Part shown: piece by piece, positions 1-11,225 of the stretch
Layout: each line of letters opens with the position of its first letter
How positions within the stretch are numbered: position 1 is the stretch's first letter
From: Miscanthus floridulus
Lineage: Eukaryota; Streptophyta; Magnoliopsida; Poales; Poaceae
Assembly (NCBI RefSeq): GCF_019320115.1
Contig: NC_089583.1
Span: 79,439,928-79,503,927, forward strand
Reading direction: 5' to 3'
Length of the DNA stretch: 64,000 nucleotides
Notes under the pieces: model-generated
The model's input: the letters and a program-made list of their open reading frames with translations, nothing else
Told to the model about the DNA's origin: nothing
The model's database searches: none
Made by a program: the position numbers and the translations under genes

Positions 1-584
1 GAATTGTACAACTAAGTTAATTGCCTTTATGCAAAATGTTGTCAAGCTATCTCCACCTACACAGCCTTGCATAATCCTTGGAGTCATTTTATTTCTGGTT
101 TATGATGGGTAAGTCTAGCTGAGTACCTTCTCATACTCAGGGTTTTATTTCCCATTGTTGCAGATGGCACTATGTATCATGGTTATTGCAAGAGTTGCTT
201 CTATCCCACCGTGGATGAGGAGTAAGCCTTGGGCAGGCTTCTTTATTAATCCCTATCTTTGCTTTTATGGACCGTGATCCTACTTGGCACTGTATCAAAC
301 TATGTTGGAACTTTAATTTCGAACTTAATTGCTTCTGCTTTATCTATCAAACTCGGTTTGTAATAACTTTTATTTGTACTCTGATGACAAAATGTATCTG
401 TAAACTTTATGTAATATGTGGCATGTATGTTGAATCATCTACGATCTTGGTTGTTATAAATCGTTTATCGAGACCCATTGTGGTACTCGATGGACTACCG
501 GGTTTATATGGGTTCAAGTATGATAGTGCGACCGCTTACGGGCTGCAATTATACTTGTACTCTTATAAATTGGTCGGTTCTACA
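1..584 (+). mobile_element. Tekay/Del-like LTR tail (fragment)
   Basis: AT-rich sequence with no open gene. A block around 110-175 (a run reading gtaagtctag, then 'tactcagggttttatttccc', then 'ttgcag') resembles the R/U5 part of grass Tekay/Del Ty3-gypsy LTRs, and a TACA end is seen near 584. The join to the gag remnant downstream is unclear, because gag-like coding may already begin near 560. The identification rests on memory of family consensus and is weak. Confidence 0.35.
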
Positions 585-1395
585 ATAGAGCATGTTCGAG
601 CATGGCTTGAATTCCTCCCGCCCGACAGCATCCATGACTAGGCGAATCTCAAGAGGGTCTTCGTCAAAAATTTCTAGGGGACATATGTTTGTCCTGGGAA
701 TTCCTGAGACCTCAAGAGCTACCAACAGGAGCCTAATGAGTCCCTATAGAATTACAACCATAGGTTCTCAAAGCGGTGCAACTCCTTTCCTGATTTCATC
801 GACACGGACGTCATCAGCGCATTCCTCTCTAGGACAACCTATGAGTTCATGATCCACAAGCTTGGCTATCTGAAGCCCCGTACCACCCGTGACTTGCTCG
901 ACATCGCCACGAACCATGCCTCCGGTGAGGAGGCAGTCGGGGTGGTCTTCAGCGGCAGTTAGGATAGGGGCAAGGCCAAGCATGAGGACCAAGGCGAGGA
1001 CCCCTCCATGCAAAAGGGCAAGAAGAACAAGAAGGATCGGCACCGAATGGCCAACCTAGCTTTTGTCACCATAGCCGATCGTGTAGGCAAGCAACCCTAG
1101 CAGGGCTAGCCTGACCACTTCGACAAGCTCATGGAGAGTCCATGCTCCAACCATGCCTATCCCATCAAGCACCTCTACAAGGACTCCGAGCTCCTCAAGC
1201 GCTTTCTGCGATAGGCCGATAAGCCAAAGGAAGGGAAGGGCAAGGAGGAGGCAGCCAAGAAAGGAGGCATGGTGGGCATGGATGATGATGGCTTCCCTAA
1301 TCCTAAGGAATGCCTCATGATCTTTGGGATCCGACACCATCCACTCCAAGCACCAGCACAAGGTATGCTATAGAGAGGCATGTGCCGCCGAGTCG
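560..1395 (+). pseudogene. Tat element A gag remnant
   Basis: Conceptual translation across frames gives a retrotransposon gag domain: a run like RAWLEFLPPDSIHD near 597-641, then blocks such as LGYLKPRTTRDLLDIATNHA near 860-920, followed by a lysine-rich tail (QKGKKNKKDRH near 1010-1045). Gag would form the particle shell that packages element RNA. No clear CCHC zinc knuckle is left. Several TAG stops sit where W or Q is expected, and at least two frameshifts are present, so no intact protein is possible. Confidence 0.7.
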
Positions 1396-2103
1396 TCCAT
1401 CCCCTCTTTCCTTAGCTGGTCGGACTCCCCGATCACTTTTGATCAGAGAGACAATCCTTCCCACGTCGTTTGACCAGATCGCTACCCGCTCGTCATTGAC
1501 CCCATCATCTACAAGAAGCACCTCACCAGGGTGCTGATGGATGGAGGCAACGGCCTCAACATTCTCTATGTCGACACCCTCGATGCCATGTGTATCCTTT
1601 GGTCGGAGCTCTGCCTAGTGAGCTCTCCCTTCCATGGCGTGATCCTAGGGACGCAGGCGTACCCACTCGAGCAGATCGACCTACCCATCACGTTTGGTGA
1701 CTGAGCCAACTTCTGCTCAGAGGTCCTCACCTTCAAGGTGGTGGACTTTCTAGGGTCCTACCAGGCCATCTTGGGGTGGCCATGCAATGCCAAGTTCATG
1801 GCAATCCCCAACTACACCTACCTTAAGTTGAAGATGTTGAGACCGAACGACGTCATCACTATGGGTAGCACCTTTTCGCACGCCTACACATGCGACCGCG
1901 AGCATTATGAGCTCACCATGGCCATCATCAACTCCGCTGAGCTCCTAGAGCTAGGGAATTCGTCGACTCTAGCAGTCCCATACTACAACGAGCTGACCTC
2001 CTCGAGTGCCTTCCACCTAACCGAGGAAACCAAGGTGGTGGGGATCAACCCCGCTGACCCAACCAAGATGGTGCGGATTAGGACCAAGCTCCTAGCCAAA
2101 TAG
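1396..2103 (+). pseudogene. Tat element A aspartic protease remnant
   Basis: The frame near 1425-1600 reads ITFDQRDNPSH, then VLMDGGNGLNILYVDTLDAM. The usual retropepsin core in this lineage is LMDGGSGLN(I/L)LY, so the catalytic Asp-Gly-Gly triplet is visible at about 1533-1545. The open segment at 1738-2103 (FLGSYQAILGWP near 1747-1782) is the conserved region between protease and RT. The enzyme would cut the gag-pol polyprotein. Stops before 1738 disable it. Confidence 0.7.
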
Positions 2104-3060
2104 GAAAGTGAGCTCACCAACTTTCTATGCGCCAATCGTGATGTCTTCATGTGGAAACCTTCTAATATGCCAGGCATACCAAGGGAGGTCGCCGAGCACT
2201 CATTATGCTTCATCCTAGGCTCAAAGACCACCAAACAAACCTTGTGTCGCTTTGACAATGAGAGGCGTAGGTCCATAGGCGAGGAGATTGCCAAACTCCT
2301 AGTAGCCGGGTTCATCAAAGAGGTATACCACTCTAACTGGCTAGCTAATCCTGTTCTTGTGAAAAAGAAGACCAGAAAATGGAGAATGTGTGTTGATGAT
2401 ACTAGCCTCAACAAGGCGTGTCCAAAGGACCATTTTCCTTTGCCATGTATAGACCAGATAGTCGACTCCACCTCAGGATGCGAAATCCTCTCCTTTCTGG
2501 ATGCCTACTCAGGCTACCACTAGATTATGATGAAAGAGTCCAACCAGGCTACAACTTCATTCATCACCCCATATGGTTCATACTGCTATGTAACCATGCC
2601 TTTTGATCTGAAGAACGCTGGCGCCACCTATCAACGGTGCATGCAGCGATGCTTCGCCGACCAAATTGACTTGCCCGACTGGCTTGACCAAGTCGAGCGG
2701 CCAAAAATAACAATCACCATCTATGTAGATGACGTAGTGGTGAAAATGGCTCAAGCTAGCGACTTGATCGCAAATTTGGCCACAACATTCGCAAACCTTC
2801 GAAGGTTCAATATCAAATTGAATCCCAAAAAATGTATTTTTGGAGTTCTAAAGGGGAAGCTCCTTTGATACATCATGTCTGAGCACGGCATCGAAGCCAA
2901 CCCCAAAAAATCATGGCCATCTCCAACATGGGCCCTATACACAACATCAAGGGTGTACAGAGGCTCACCAGCTGTTTGGCCGCCCTAAGCCGGTTCATCT
3001 CCCGACTAGGGGAATGGCGGATGCCTCTCTATAAACTTCTCAAGAAGACAGATGCATTTA
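2104..3060 (+). pseudogene. Tat element A reverse transcriptase remnant
   Basis: Reverse transcriptase copies element RNA into DNA in cytoplasmic particles. Visible motifs are GFIKEVYHSNWLANPVLVKKK (about 2308-2370), KDHFPLPCIDQIVD, ILSFLDAYSGYH ending at a TAG stop (2521-2523), MPFDLKNAGATYQRCM, and the catalytic box YVDD (about 2723-2734) followed by VVVK. The stop at 2521 replaces the conserved Q after GYH and fits CAG to TAG. A second stop follows KLL at 2866. Length and motif order match the Ty3/gypsy RT family. Confidence 0.85.
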
Positions 3061-3930
3061 TCTAGACAGAGGAGGCACAACAAACTTTGGAAAGCCTCAA
3101 AGCATCACTGACGTCAGCCCCGGTCCTCATCACTCTCGAATAGGGAGAACTCCTCCTCCTCTACATCACAGCAAACAACCACGTTGTGAGCGCTGTCCTC
3201 ATCGTTGAAAGGGAGGAGCTAGGATGCCCCCTAAAGGTTTAATGACCGGTGTACTTCATCGGTGAGGTACTCACCGATGCCAAGGCTCGATACCCCCAGG
3301 TGCAGAAGCTTCTGTACTCCATGTTGATGGCGACCTAAAAGCTCCTGCACTACTTCAATGACCATGAGATCATGGTCGTCACCTCATACTCATTGGGAGA
3401 CATCATCCGCAACTGCGATGCTGTGGGAGAAATCTCCAAGTGTGCTCTCGAGCTCATGGGTCATGACATCAGGTATGTCCCTTGCACTGCTATCAAGTCT
3501 TAGGCTCTCACTGACTTCATCGCCAAATGGACGAAAGTCCAGCTCTCGACCCCAGACGTCACCCACGAGTACTAGACATTATACTTTGATGGGTCGGTTG
3601 TGGTGCCCGGCTCAGAGGCAAGAGTGGTTCTGATCTCCCTAGATAGGAGCAGGCTCTGCTACGCAATCCATCTCCATTTTTTGGCCTCAAACAACACTTG
3701 ATAGCAAACAATGGACTGCGCATTGCCGTCGAGCTCGGCGCTATGTGGCTGTACATCCATGGTGACCCGGAGTTGGTCGTCGACCAAGTCATGAAGGAGT
3801 CCTCCTGCAAGAGCCCTCTGATGATAGCATACTGCCAGGAGGTGTGCAAGCTCGAGGATAAGTTCTGAGGGATCGAACTGCATCATGTCCTCCGAAAGGA
3901 CAACAATGCCGCTGATTTCCTCACAAAATT
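3061..3930 (+). pseudogene. Tat element A dual RNase H remnant
   Basis: First comes the retroviral-type RNase H region, with EEAQQTLESLKASLTSAPVL near 3068-3127 and YFIGEVLTDAKARYPQVQKL near 3250-3310. It is followed by a second RNase H-like domain that starts with YFDGSVVVPGSEARVVLISL near 3581-3640 and runs to AMWLYIHGDPELVVDQV near 3740-3790 and HHVLRKDNNAADFLTKLA near 3880-3933. A second, archaeal-type RNase H between RH and integrase marks the Tat lineage. It would remove RNA from RNA-DNA hybrids. At least five stops or frame changes are present. Confidence 0.75.
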
Positions 3931-4339
3931 GGCTGTCAGGTGGGTTCCATCTCTAGATGGGGTCTTCATCAATGATCTCCACGAGCCTTCTACCCGTGCT
4001 CTAGAGGATCAGATCCAAACACACTTGGACACCAATCTGGCACTCGGGGGCTCCGACCTCCTAACGTTCCCCGACCCCGACCAAGTGCTTGGGGGCTCCG
4101 ACCTTGGTGCCTCCATGACAATGTCACCCGTCGATGTCGCCATGGTGGCACTCGATCAGGCTGACTAGAGTGCACCACTACTCACCTACCTCCTTGAGGA
4201 GGTTCTCTCACCAAAAAAGACTAAAGCACGATGAATCACTCGATGCATCAAGACATCCATCGCCATCGGTGATGAACTTTACAAGCGAAGTCCATCGGGA
4301 GTACTCATGAAGTGCATCCTAACCGACTAAGGGAAATAG

Positions 4340-5400
4340 CTCCTCCTCAAGGTCCATGCTAGAATCTATAGACATCACATGGCCCCGAGGTCACTGGTCG
4401 GGAAAGCCTTTCGCCAAGGTTTTTACTGGCCCACTGCGCTGTGAGATGCAGAGGAGGTTGTTCGTAGGTATGAAGGATGCCAGTTATATGTTCGGCAAAC
4501 TCATCTACTGGCATATGAGCTTTAGACTATCCCCATCACCTAGTCATTCACGGTCTAGGGCCTTGACATGTTTGGACCCCTCAAAAAGGCCCTGGGTGGC
4601 TTCACTCACCTGCTCATAGCGGTGGACAAATTCACCAAGTGGATAGAGGCGAAGCCCATCACCAATATCCACTCGAAAGAGGTGGTCAAGTTCTTCCTCA
4701 ACATCATCTATCGGTTTGGTGTTCCAAACAGTATCATCACTGACCATGGAACAAACTTCATCGATAAGAAGTTCCTAGACTTCTGTGATGGATATAGCAT
4801 TAGGATCAATTGGGCCTCGGTCAGGCACCCGCGTACCAACGGTCAGTTTGAGCGGGCCAATGGCATGGTCCTCCAAGGATTCAAGCCCTACATCTTCAAC
4901 TGACTCAAAAAGTATGCTGGGCGATGGGTTGTAGAGGTTCCAATGATCCTCTGGAGCCTAAGAATGATGCCAAACCAGTCCATAGGGTTCACCCCTTTCT
5001 TCCTCGCATACAAAGCCAAAGCCGTGTTGCCCTCTGACCTCAATGACTGTGCCCCAAGAGTAAAGGCCTTTGACTAAGACCAAGCCATGGAGGCTCAGCA
5101 GGATGTGGTTGACCTGCTTGAGGAGGCTCATGAGATGACCATCATCCGCTCCACTCGTTACTAGCAAACTCTTCGTAGGTACCATGAAAGAAAAATCAGG
5201 GGGAGGATCCTCAAGGTCGGTGACCTTGTACTCCAAAGGACCCAGTCAACCAAAGAGAAACATAAACTCTCTCCACCATGGGAAGGACCCTACATGGTGA
5301 CCGAGGTGTTTCGGTGGGGCACCTATCGGCTAAAGGATGACAATGGCAACGTTTTCACCAACACATGGAACATCGAACAGTTACGTCGTTTCTTCCCTTA
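4340..5400 (+). pseudogene. Tat element A integrase remnant
   Basis: Integrase joins element DNA to the genome. The catalytic core is visible at 4560-4905: the first Asp in GLDMFGPLKKALGG, the second Asp in SIITDHGTNF, and Glu in GQFERANG, so the D-D-E set is present. The N-terminal zinc-binding part (about 4360-4520) is scrambled by frame changes. The C-terminal part (GDLVLQRTQ near 5218, then YMVTEVFRWGTYRLKD, ending at NIEQLRRFFP and a stop near 5400) is readable. Stops at about 4901, 5075 and 5161 break the frame. Confidence 0.8.
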
Positions 5401-5916
5401 AAACTCGGTCTTACCGTTCTCTTTCCATTCAACATTTGCTCCTATAGCACCCTAGTCCGAGCACTCTTAGCCTAGGTTCCTCGGAGGCTCCATGGGGGTG
5501 CAATACCATCCTCCTCTTTTACTATCATATAGTAATACTTTTCTCCCAAACGAAAGGGCATCGCCCAAATGAAAGGGCATTTTGTTCCGTTGATTACCCT
5601 ACATAACTTGTGTTTTAACCTCCTGACCAATCACACCCCGCCACGACCTATGGTTACAAGTAGCTGAGCCTCGCGGGCCATGCTCGGGTTCTTAAGGTTG
5701 TAGCCTATGGGTCAATGGGCAGGTGCCAAAAAGAAAGGACAAAAAACAAAGCTACGCTAGGGTAAAAACAAAGGCGGATGGGACAAGCTTCCCCTCATGA
5801 GTGATTTCATCACAAAATGAACTTAGAATATTCATGAATGTAAAGTTGTTCACATGGGGGGGCTCCCCCATGAACTCATCTCTTACATGAACTGACTATT
5901 TCTACTCTAAACTCTA
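5401..5916. other. Spacer between integrase and antisense gene
   Basis: No coding signal. It holds a short direct repeat (gaaagggcatcgcccaaa / gaaagggcattttgttcc near 5550-5590) and a short inverted repeat around 5853-5875 (catggggg...cccccatg). Position and composition fit the non-coding 3' spacer of a Tat element. Confidence 0.5.
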
Positions 5917-7250
5917 TTATGGCCTCCCGGTGGCATCGGTTGACGGTACGGTCGACAAGGACGAAGGCAGCTTGCTTCCGGTCAGGACGACGTTCGGCTC
6001 TATTAGGGGCGCGACGACATTCGCCTCTGACCCGGTCTCCACTTACTCCATATGCTGGATGACATCTTCCCGGTGCACGTCTTCAGCCATGGACGAGCGG
6101 CGGGCCTCCATCACCCACTGTGCGGTGACCTGCTCGGCACCCATCTGTGCATGTGGCACCAAACTCTTCCTCAGTGCATGGATTTTGTCTGCGCTCCACC
6201 CATCGGTGTATCCTCTATAGATGGCCGCAAAGTCCATATTAGGGTGATGGGTTGCCACCAAGGTTAGCACCCCCGTCGTTCCATAGAACATGCCATTAGA
6301 GATGAGCACCCGAACTTCATTCGGGACCTCCTCTAGCTGGACGACGGGCATATGGGTGCGCGGTCCCAACCCAAACACCTCGGAGACAACCACCTAGATG
6401 ATGTTGCAAATCTGGTCGAGCTCCCCCTTGAGAGTGTGTCGCTCCTCAAGGGACTGGGCTAGCGCCTCCGCACCCTGACTGACCACCGCGTTGATCGTCT
6501 CCAGCTCTTGCTCTAGAGAGTTGATCTTTCCACCTAGTTCTAGAAAAAAACAACAAATTTAGAAGCAAAAGAAAGGAAAAATCAAGGCATCAACTGAGGG
6601 TGGAATAGATATGTACCAAGGCAGGCGCTTTCGAGAATGGAGAGCCCTTCCTCTCACCGGGTCACCCTCTCGAGCAGTCGAGCATTCGACTCCCCTACCC
6701 CGAGCATCTGCCCCCAGAGCGCAACCTCTTCTTGTTCGGCGTCCAACCGGGCCTTCCGCTCTGCCTATAGAGCCTCCAAGGACTTCTGAAGTGCCACCTC
6801 AGTCTCCACCAAGTGGACTTTCACCACATCAAGTTCCTGCTCAGCAGTAGTCGCCCGCTTGACTGCACGTAGCTCTACTGCCTGTGCTCCCGTCACCTTG
6901 GCCACCCGATCTTAGGACTCATGGTGGGTGAACTCCAGATGGTGCTTGAGCTCATCATCCCACCATGACGCCATTGCTTCCTCCTCCATCCGACCATGCT
7001 CCTCCTAAAGAAATCAAGACTTATAGATCGACATCATCTCCAGATCCTATGAGACAAGAAGCAGGCATGCTGAGACAACCATTGAAAGGCCAAGGAGTCA
7101 AGGACAACACCAAAAATGTAGAGAACATACCTCTACAACGCATGGCAGGTCAACTATCATAGCCTGATGGATGAGCTCAACCCTCTCCAAGGCCTCCTTG
7201 AGCCTTGCCTTGGTAAGGGTGAGATCGAACTCCATCAATAGGCCTTTCTC
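5917..7250 (-). pseudogene. Antisense gene of Tat element A (intron-containing)
   Basis: Read on the minus strand, opposite to gag-pol. Two introns have good splice signals: 7130-7006 (donor GTATGT, acceptor TTTCTTTAG) and 6616-6540 (donor GTACAT, acceptor TTTTTTCTAG). Exon 2 encodes a charged heptad-rich stretch with the look of a coiled coil (for example LVETEVALQKSLEAL). Exon 3 encodes QELETINAVVSQGAEALAQS, one TAG stop, then a conserved block with VSEVFGLGPR, ATHHPNMDFAAIYRGYTDGW and VTAQWVMEARR near 6393-6043. Extra antisense genes of unknown function are known from the Tat lineage. The start is not certain, and downstream coding decays after about 6043. Confidence 0.6.
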
Positions 7251-7261
7251 CCTGAGTAGGT

Positions 7262-7780
7262 GTGTGGGTCATCACCAGTGACGCCGGGGACTCCTCGCCC
7301 CTTAGTGCTCGGACATCGCCGCCTACACTGGGGACTCCTCGCTCTTTGCTCCTCGATGCTCGGACATCGCTGCCTACGCTGGGACTCCTCGCTCCTTGCT
7401 CCTCGGTGCTCGGACATCGCCGCCTATGCCGGGGACTCCTTACTCCTTACTCTTTGGTGCTCGGACATCGCCGCCTATGCCAGGGACTCCTCTCTCCTTG
7501 CTCCTCGATGCTTAGACATCGCTGCCTACGCCGGGGACTCCTCGCTCCTCAAAGCTTGGTCATCGCTGGCGACACCAGGGACTCCTCACTCCTTGGTGCT
7601 CGATCATCGCCGCCTACGCCGAGGACTCCTGACTTCTCGCTCCTCGGTGCTCGGTCATTGCTAGCGATGTTAGGGACTCCTCACTCCTTGGTGCTCGGTC
7701 ATCGCCAACGATGTCGGGGACTCCTCGCTCCTCGGTGCTCGGTCATCGCCAGTGACGCTGAGGACTCCTCGGTGCTCCCT
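7262..7780 (+). repeat. 44/53-bp GC-rich tandem repeat in Tat element A
   Basis: About ten degenerate copies of a unit with the core GGGGACTCCTCGCTCCT then CGGTGCTCGG(A/T)CATCGCC. Two unit lengths alternate: 44 bp, and a longer form of about 53 bp that adds another TTGCTCCT stretch. Neither length is a multiple of three, so the long open frames here shift register at each copy and are not protein genes. The same array occurs at 9465-10495. Confidence 0.85.
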
Positions 7781-8124
7781 TGGTGGTCAGATCTTGCTAC
7801 ATCTCATCAATGTACTATCAAGCTGCTCCATGCTGTTTGGATCAGGGTGCTAATTTTGGGCAACACGTCTGGGTCTTGATACGTGCATGTCAGACGATGT
7901 CGGCAAGCTTTTAGACTTCTTTTCCTTTGACCCTGCTACAAGATTCATTCTTCATCTTCTAGCAGGCTCAGGGACTAAGTGGGCACACTTCACCTTGTGG
8001 TGAATGTGCTTGTTCTCATCTCAAGGCTACGCCCGAGGACTGGCTGCCTGCTCGGCTGGTTTTCTACTTTATGACCTTGGCACCATGTGACTATGTCACC
8101 TACTATCAGGCTCGGGGACTAGCT

Positions 8125-8499
8125 ATGGGGGTATGGCCCCCAAGACATGGGCTGCACCATTAGAGGTGGCCCGGCCCACAAGATCAAGGCGTGCACGGCG
8201 CTGCTCGGCGTGCACTATAAGACATTGTATAATACCAAATAGGATACTTTACTTGTAACCCTACCCCTCCAAAGTATATAAGGAGAGGCAGGGGTCCTCT
8301 ACTCGACATCATGTATTCAATACAATACACCAAAGACACAAGACGTAGGGTATTACGTTGATCAGATGGCCCGAACCTATCTAAATCGCTGTCTCTGTGC
8401 CTTGTGTCACCATCTGGTTCCTGATTAAGCGCACCCCCACCAACAAATATACCATCGCAGGATACCCCTTATTGGACTACCGATGATATTCTATCGATA
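8125..8499 (+). repeat. 375-bp Tat LTR (shared by elements A and B)
   Basis: Closely matches 10845-11220 over its whole length. The 5' end (TATGGGGG here, TGTGGGGG in the other copy) follows the polypurine-like run CTCGGGGACTAGC. A TATA box (TATATAAG) lies at 8275-8282. The end is TCGATA, where TCGACA would be usual. A primer-binding-like sequence follows directly. Confidence 0.8.
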
Positions 8500-8518
8500 G
8501 TTGGCGTGCCAGGTAGGG
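8500..8518 (+). other. Primer-binding-site-like sequence of element B
   Basis: GTTGGCGTGCCAGGTAGGG lies directly after the LTR end, where a tRNA 3' end primes minus-strand synthesis. Grass gypsy elements often have TGGCGCGCCAGGTAGGGG here. The tRNA was not identified. Confidence 0.6.
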
Positions 8519-9464
8519 GTGTGCGCGCTGATCCATGGCAGGCCAGATGGGATCTCAAGATTGACGCTGCTCATGGCAACCTTACTTCCTGCGGTGGCGT
8601 CCTTTAGCAACCTGACAGGCTAGACATCACGACAACGATGACTTTCCAGCAGCCTATGATGGGACTTCATGTCTCTAGTAAACCAGATCTGATCTCGGAA
8701 CCACCTTCGAGGTCGCCTTCACCAACAACTAACCACCCGTTAGGTGCTCGTTGTCAACACCAACAAGATAGTGCCATACGCCGCCGACCAGATGTTCCAT
8801 CTAAAGCTAAGTCACGCTTTAATATTTTTCTAAATATTCTCCGATCTTCATATATCACCATAATGTTTCTCTGAACTGTTTTCTCCATATTTGCTCTCCA
8901 AATGATTTTTCGAACCCTCGAACAGTCATGTTGATGCTCAGACGCCTCCAGAGATGGCCTTGTCTCCGGCTCCTCCCTACACGTGCTATGGGCTTCGCGC
9001 TCTGTGTTATGGGTGGTCAGCAGCGGCTCCTTAGTCATGCCTATTCCTCCTACACGTGCATGGGCTCCATGCTCGATGTTATGGACTATGGGCTAGCTAG
9101 GGCTGGAGACTCAGCTACACACTAACTATTCAGGCAGTTTATATTAAACATAAATATATTTTCATGCCAACTGATTGTCGAACTGCATATGTCATTTCAT
9201 CACCATTGCTGATTTTTCCCCGAAGTTCATACATTTTTACATCATGTACTACCCGTTCTATATATTTGTATTGTAGGATCATCGTCCAGGTGATCGGATC
9301 ACCTGGTGCTCGGGCTTCTCCACCGATCAACTGGTCAGACCACTCGGTTCGTGGACTCCATCACTGACCAGTTGATCAGATTGTTCGCCAGATGCTTCTA
9401 CTCAATGCTCACTTCACCATCGACCAGTTGACCAGACTGTTCGTCGCTCATGCTTCATCGTTAG
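8519..9464 (+). other. Non-coding leader of element B
   Basis: No sustained coding frame. The first 300 bp look like a broken gag start (MAGQMGSQ at 8535, then stops). 8975-9085 holds two diverged copies of a CTACACGTGC...ATGGGCT...GTTATGG block. 9320-9450 holds repeats of GACCAGTTGA(C/T)CAGA(C/T)TGTTCG. Nothing else was recognised. Confidence 0.5.
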
Positions 9465-10495
9465 CTACGCCGAGGACTCCTTAGCGCTCGGTTTCTTCGT
9501 GCTCGGGGAGTAAGTGGGCACACATGCATGGACGTCACCAGCTATGCCGGGGACTCCTCGGTGCTTAGTTTCTCTGTGCTCGAGGAGTAAGTGGGCACAC
9601 TTCACCGCACGGACATCGCTAGCTATGTTGGGCACTTCTCGATGCTTAGACCTTGCTAGCTTTGCCTGGGACTTCTCGGTGCTCAAACATCACCGCCTAC
9701 GCTGGGGACTCCTCGGTGCTCGGTCATTGCCAGTGATGCCGAGGACTCCTCGCTCCTCGGTGCTCGGTCATCACCAATGACACCGGGGACTCCTCGCTCC
9801 TCGGTGCTTGATCATTGCCAGCGACGCTGGGGACTCCTCGCTCCTTGGTGCTCGGTCATCGCCAGCGACACCGAGGACTCCTCGCTTCTCAGTACTCGGT
9901 CATCGTCAGTGATGCCGGGGACTCCTCGCTCCTCGGTGCTCGGTCATCACCAGCAACACCGAGGACTCCTCGCTCGTCGGTGCTCGGTCATCGCTAGTGA
10001 CGCCGGGGACTCCTCGCTCCTCGATGCTCGAACATCGCCACCTACGTCGGGGACTCCTCGCTCTTTGCTCCTCGGTGCTCGGACATTGCTGCCTACGCTA
10101 GGGACTCCTCGCTCCTTGCTCCTCGGTGCTCAGACATCACTGCCTATGCTAGGGACTCCTTGCTCCTCCCTCCTTGGTGCTCGGACATCGCCGCCTATGC
10201 TAGGGACTCCTCGCTCCTCGCTCCTCGGTGCTCGAACATCGCTGCCTATGCCGAGGACTCCTCGCTCCTCGGTGCTTGGTCATCGTTAGTGACATTAGGG
10301 ACTCCTCACTCCTCGGTGCTCGGTCATCGTCGCCTATGTCGAGGACTCCTGACTCCTTGCTCCTCAGTGCTCGGTCATCGCTAGCGACACTGGGGACTCC
10401 TCGCTCCTTGGTGCTCGGTCATCACCAGCAACATCGGGGACTCCTCGCTCCTTGGTGCTCGGTCATCACCAGTGACGCCAAGGACTCCTCGGTGC
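9465..10495 (+). repeat. 44/53-bp GC-rich tandem repeat in element B
   Basis: About twenty copies of the same unit as at 7262-7780. Successive unit starts at 9785 and 9829 show the 44-bp period, and units from about 10030 to 10260 are the longer form with an extra TTGCTCCTCGG. The first units (9465-9700) are more diverged. The apparent proteins here are by-products of the repeat. Confidence 0.85.
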
Positions 10496-10844
10496 TCCCT
10501 TGGTTGTTGGATCTTGCTACATCTCATTGATGTACTATCAAGCTACTCCATGCTGTTCGGATCAGGGTGTTGATTTTGGGCAGCACATATGGGGTCTTGA
10601 TACGCGCATGTCAGACAACGTCGGCAAGCTTTCAGACTTCTTTTCCTTTGACCCTGCTACAAGATTCATTCTTCATCTTCCAGCAGGCTCAGGGACTAAG
10701 TGGGCACACTTCACCTTGTGGTGAATGTGCTTGTTCTCATCTCGAGGCTACACCTAGGGACTGGCTGCCTGCTCGACTGGTTTTCTACTTTATGACCCTG
10801 GCACCACATGACTATGTCACCTACTGTCAGGCTCGGGGACTAGC

Positions 10845-11220
10845 TGTGGGGGTATGGCCCCTAAGACATGGGCCGCACCATTAGAGGTGGCCTGGCCCAC
10901 AAGATCAAGGCATGCATGGCGCTGCTTGGCGTGCACTGCAAGACATTGTATAGTACCAAATAGGATACTTTACTTGTAACCCTACCCCTCCAGAGTATAT
11001 AAGGAGAGGCAGGGGTCCTCTACTCGACATCATGTATTCAATACAATACACCAAAGACCCAGGACATAGGGTATTACGTCGATCAGAAGGCCCAAACCTA
11101 TCTAAATTGCTGTCTCTGCACCTTGTGTCACCATCCGGTTCCTGATTACACGCACCCCCATCGACAAATCTACCATCGCAGGATACCCCTCGGTAGACTG
11201 CCGATGATATTTTGTCGATA
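10845..11220 (+). repeat. 3' LTR of element B
   Basis: Starts TGTGGGGGTATGGCCC after the purine-rich GGCTCGGGGACTAGC and ends TGTCGATA. The TATA box is TATATAAG at 10996-11003. It is offset 2,720 bp from the first LTR along most of its length, with a single-base shift near the end. Confidence 0.8.
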
Positions 11221-11225
11221 AGGTG

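Larger units (their letters stand above)
560..8499 (+). mobile_element. Tat-lineage Ty3/gypsy retrotransposon A (5' truncated)
   Basis: Domains in order on the plus strand are gag, protease, reverse transcriptase, RNase H, a second RNase H, integrase, an antisense gene, a tandem repeat and an LTR (8125-8499). Gag-PR-RT-RH-INT order defines Ty3/gypsy. The second RNase H and the long antisense gene between pol and the 3' LTR are typical of the Tat lineage. The 5' LTR is missing or lies outside the window. Many in-frame stops and frame changes show it is inactive. Its 3' LTR also serves as the 5' LTR of the next element, giving an LTR-internal-LTR-internal-LTR array. Confidence 0.85.
8125..11220 (+). 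mobile_element. Non-autonomous Tat-type LTR element B
   Basis: Two similar 375-bp LTRs (8125-8499, 10845-11220) enclose about 2.35 kb with no gag-pol. The internal part has a primer-binding-like start, a short leader, the 44/53-bp tandem repeat and a 3' stretch (10491-10844) matching element A at 7771-8124. The layout resembles non-autonomous gypsy partners that rely on an autonomous relative. No target duplication can be judged, because the left LTR is shared with element A and the right end abuts another Tat fragment. Confidence 0.7.

Noticed and set aside
267..641. 124-codon frame as a host gene
   Set aside because: Spans the LTR-like fragment and the start of the gag remnant; no single protein.
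1983..2471. 162-codon minus-strand frame
   Set aside because: Shadow of the reverse transcriptase coding sequence on the plus strand.
7260..7879. 205-codon plus-strand frame
   Set aside because: Lies in the 44/53-bp tandem repeat, whose units shift frame; no conserved protein.
9777..10530. Repeated open frames and a CRISPR-like look of regular repeats
   Set aside because: The array is head-to-tail satellite-like DNA with no unique spacers, in a plant retroelement; not a CRISPR array or a gene.
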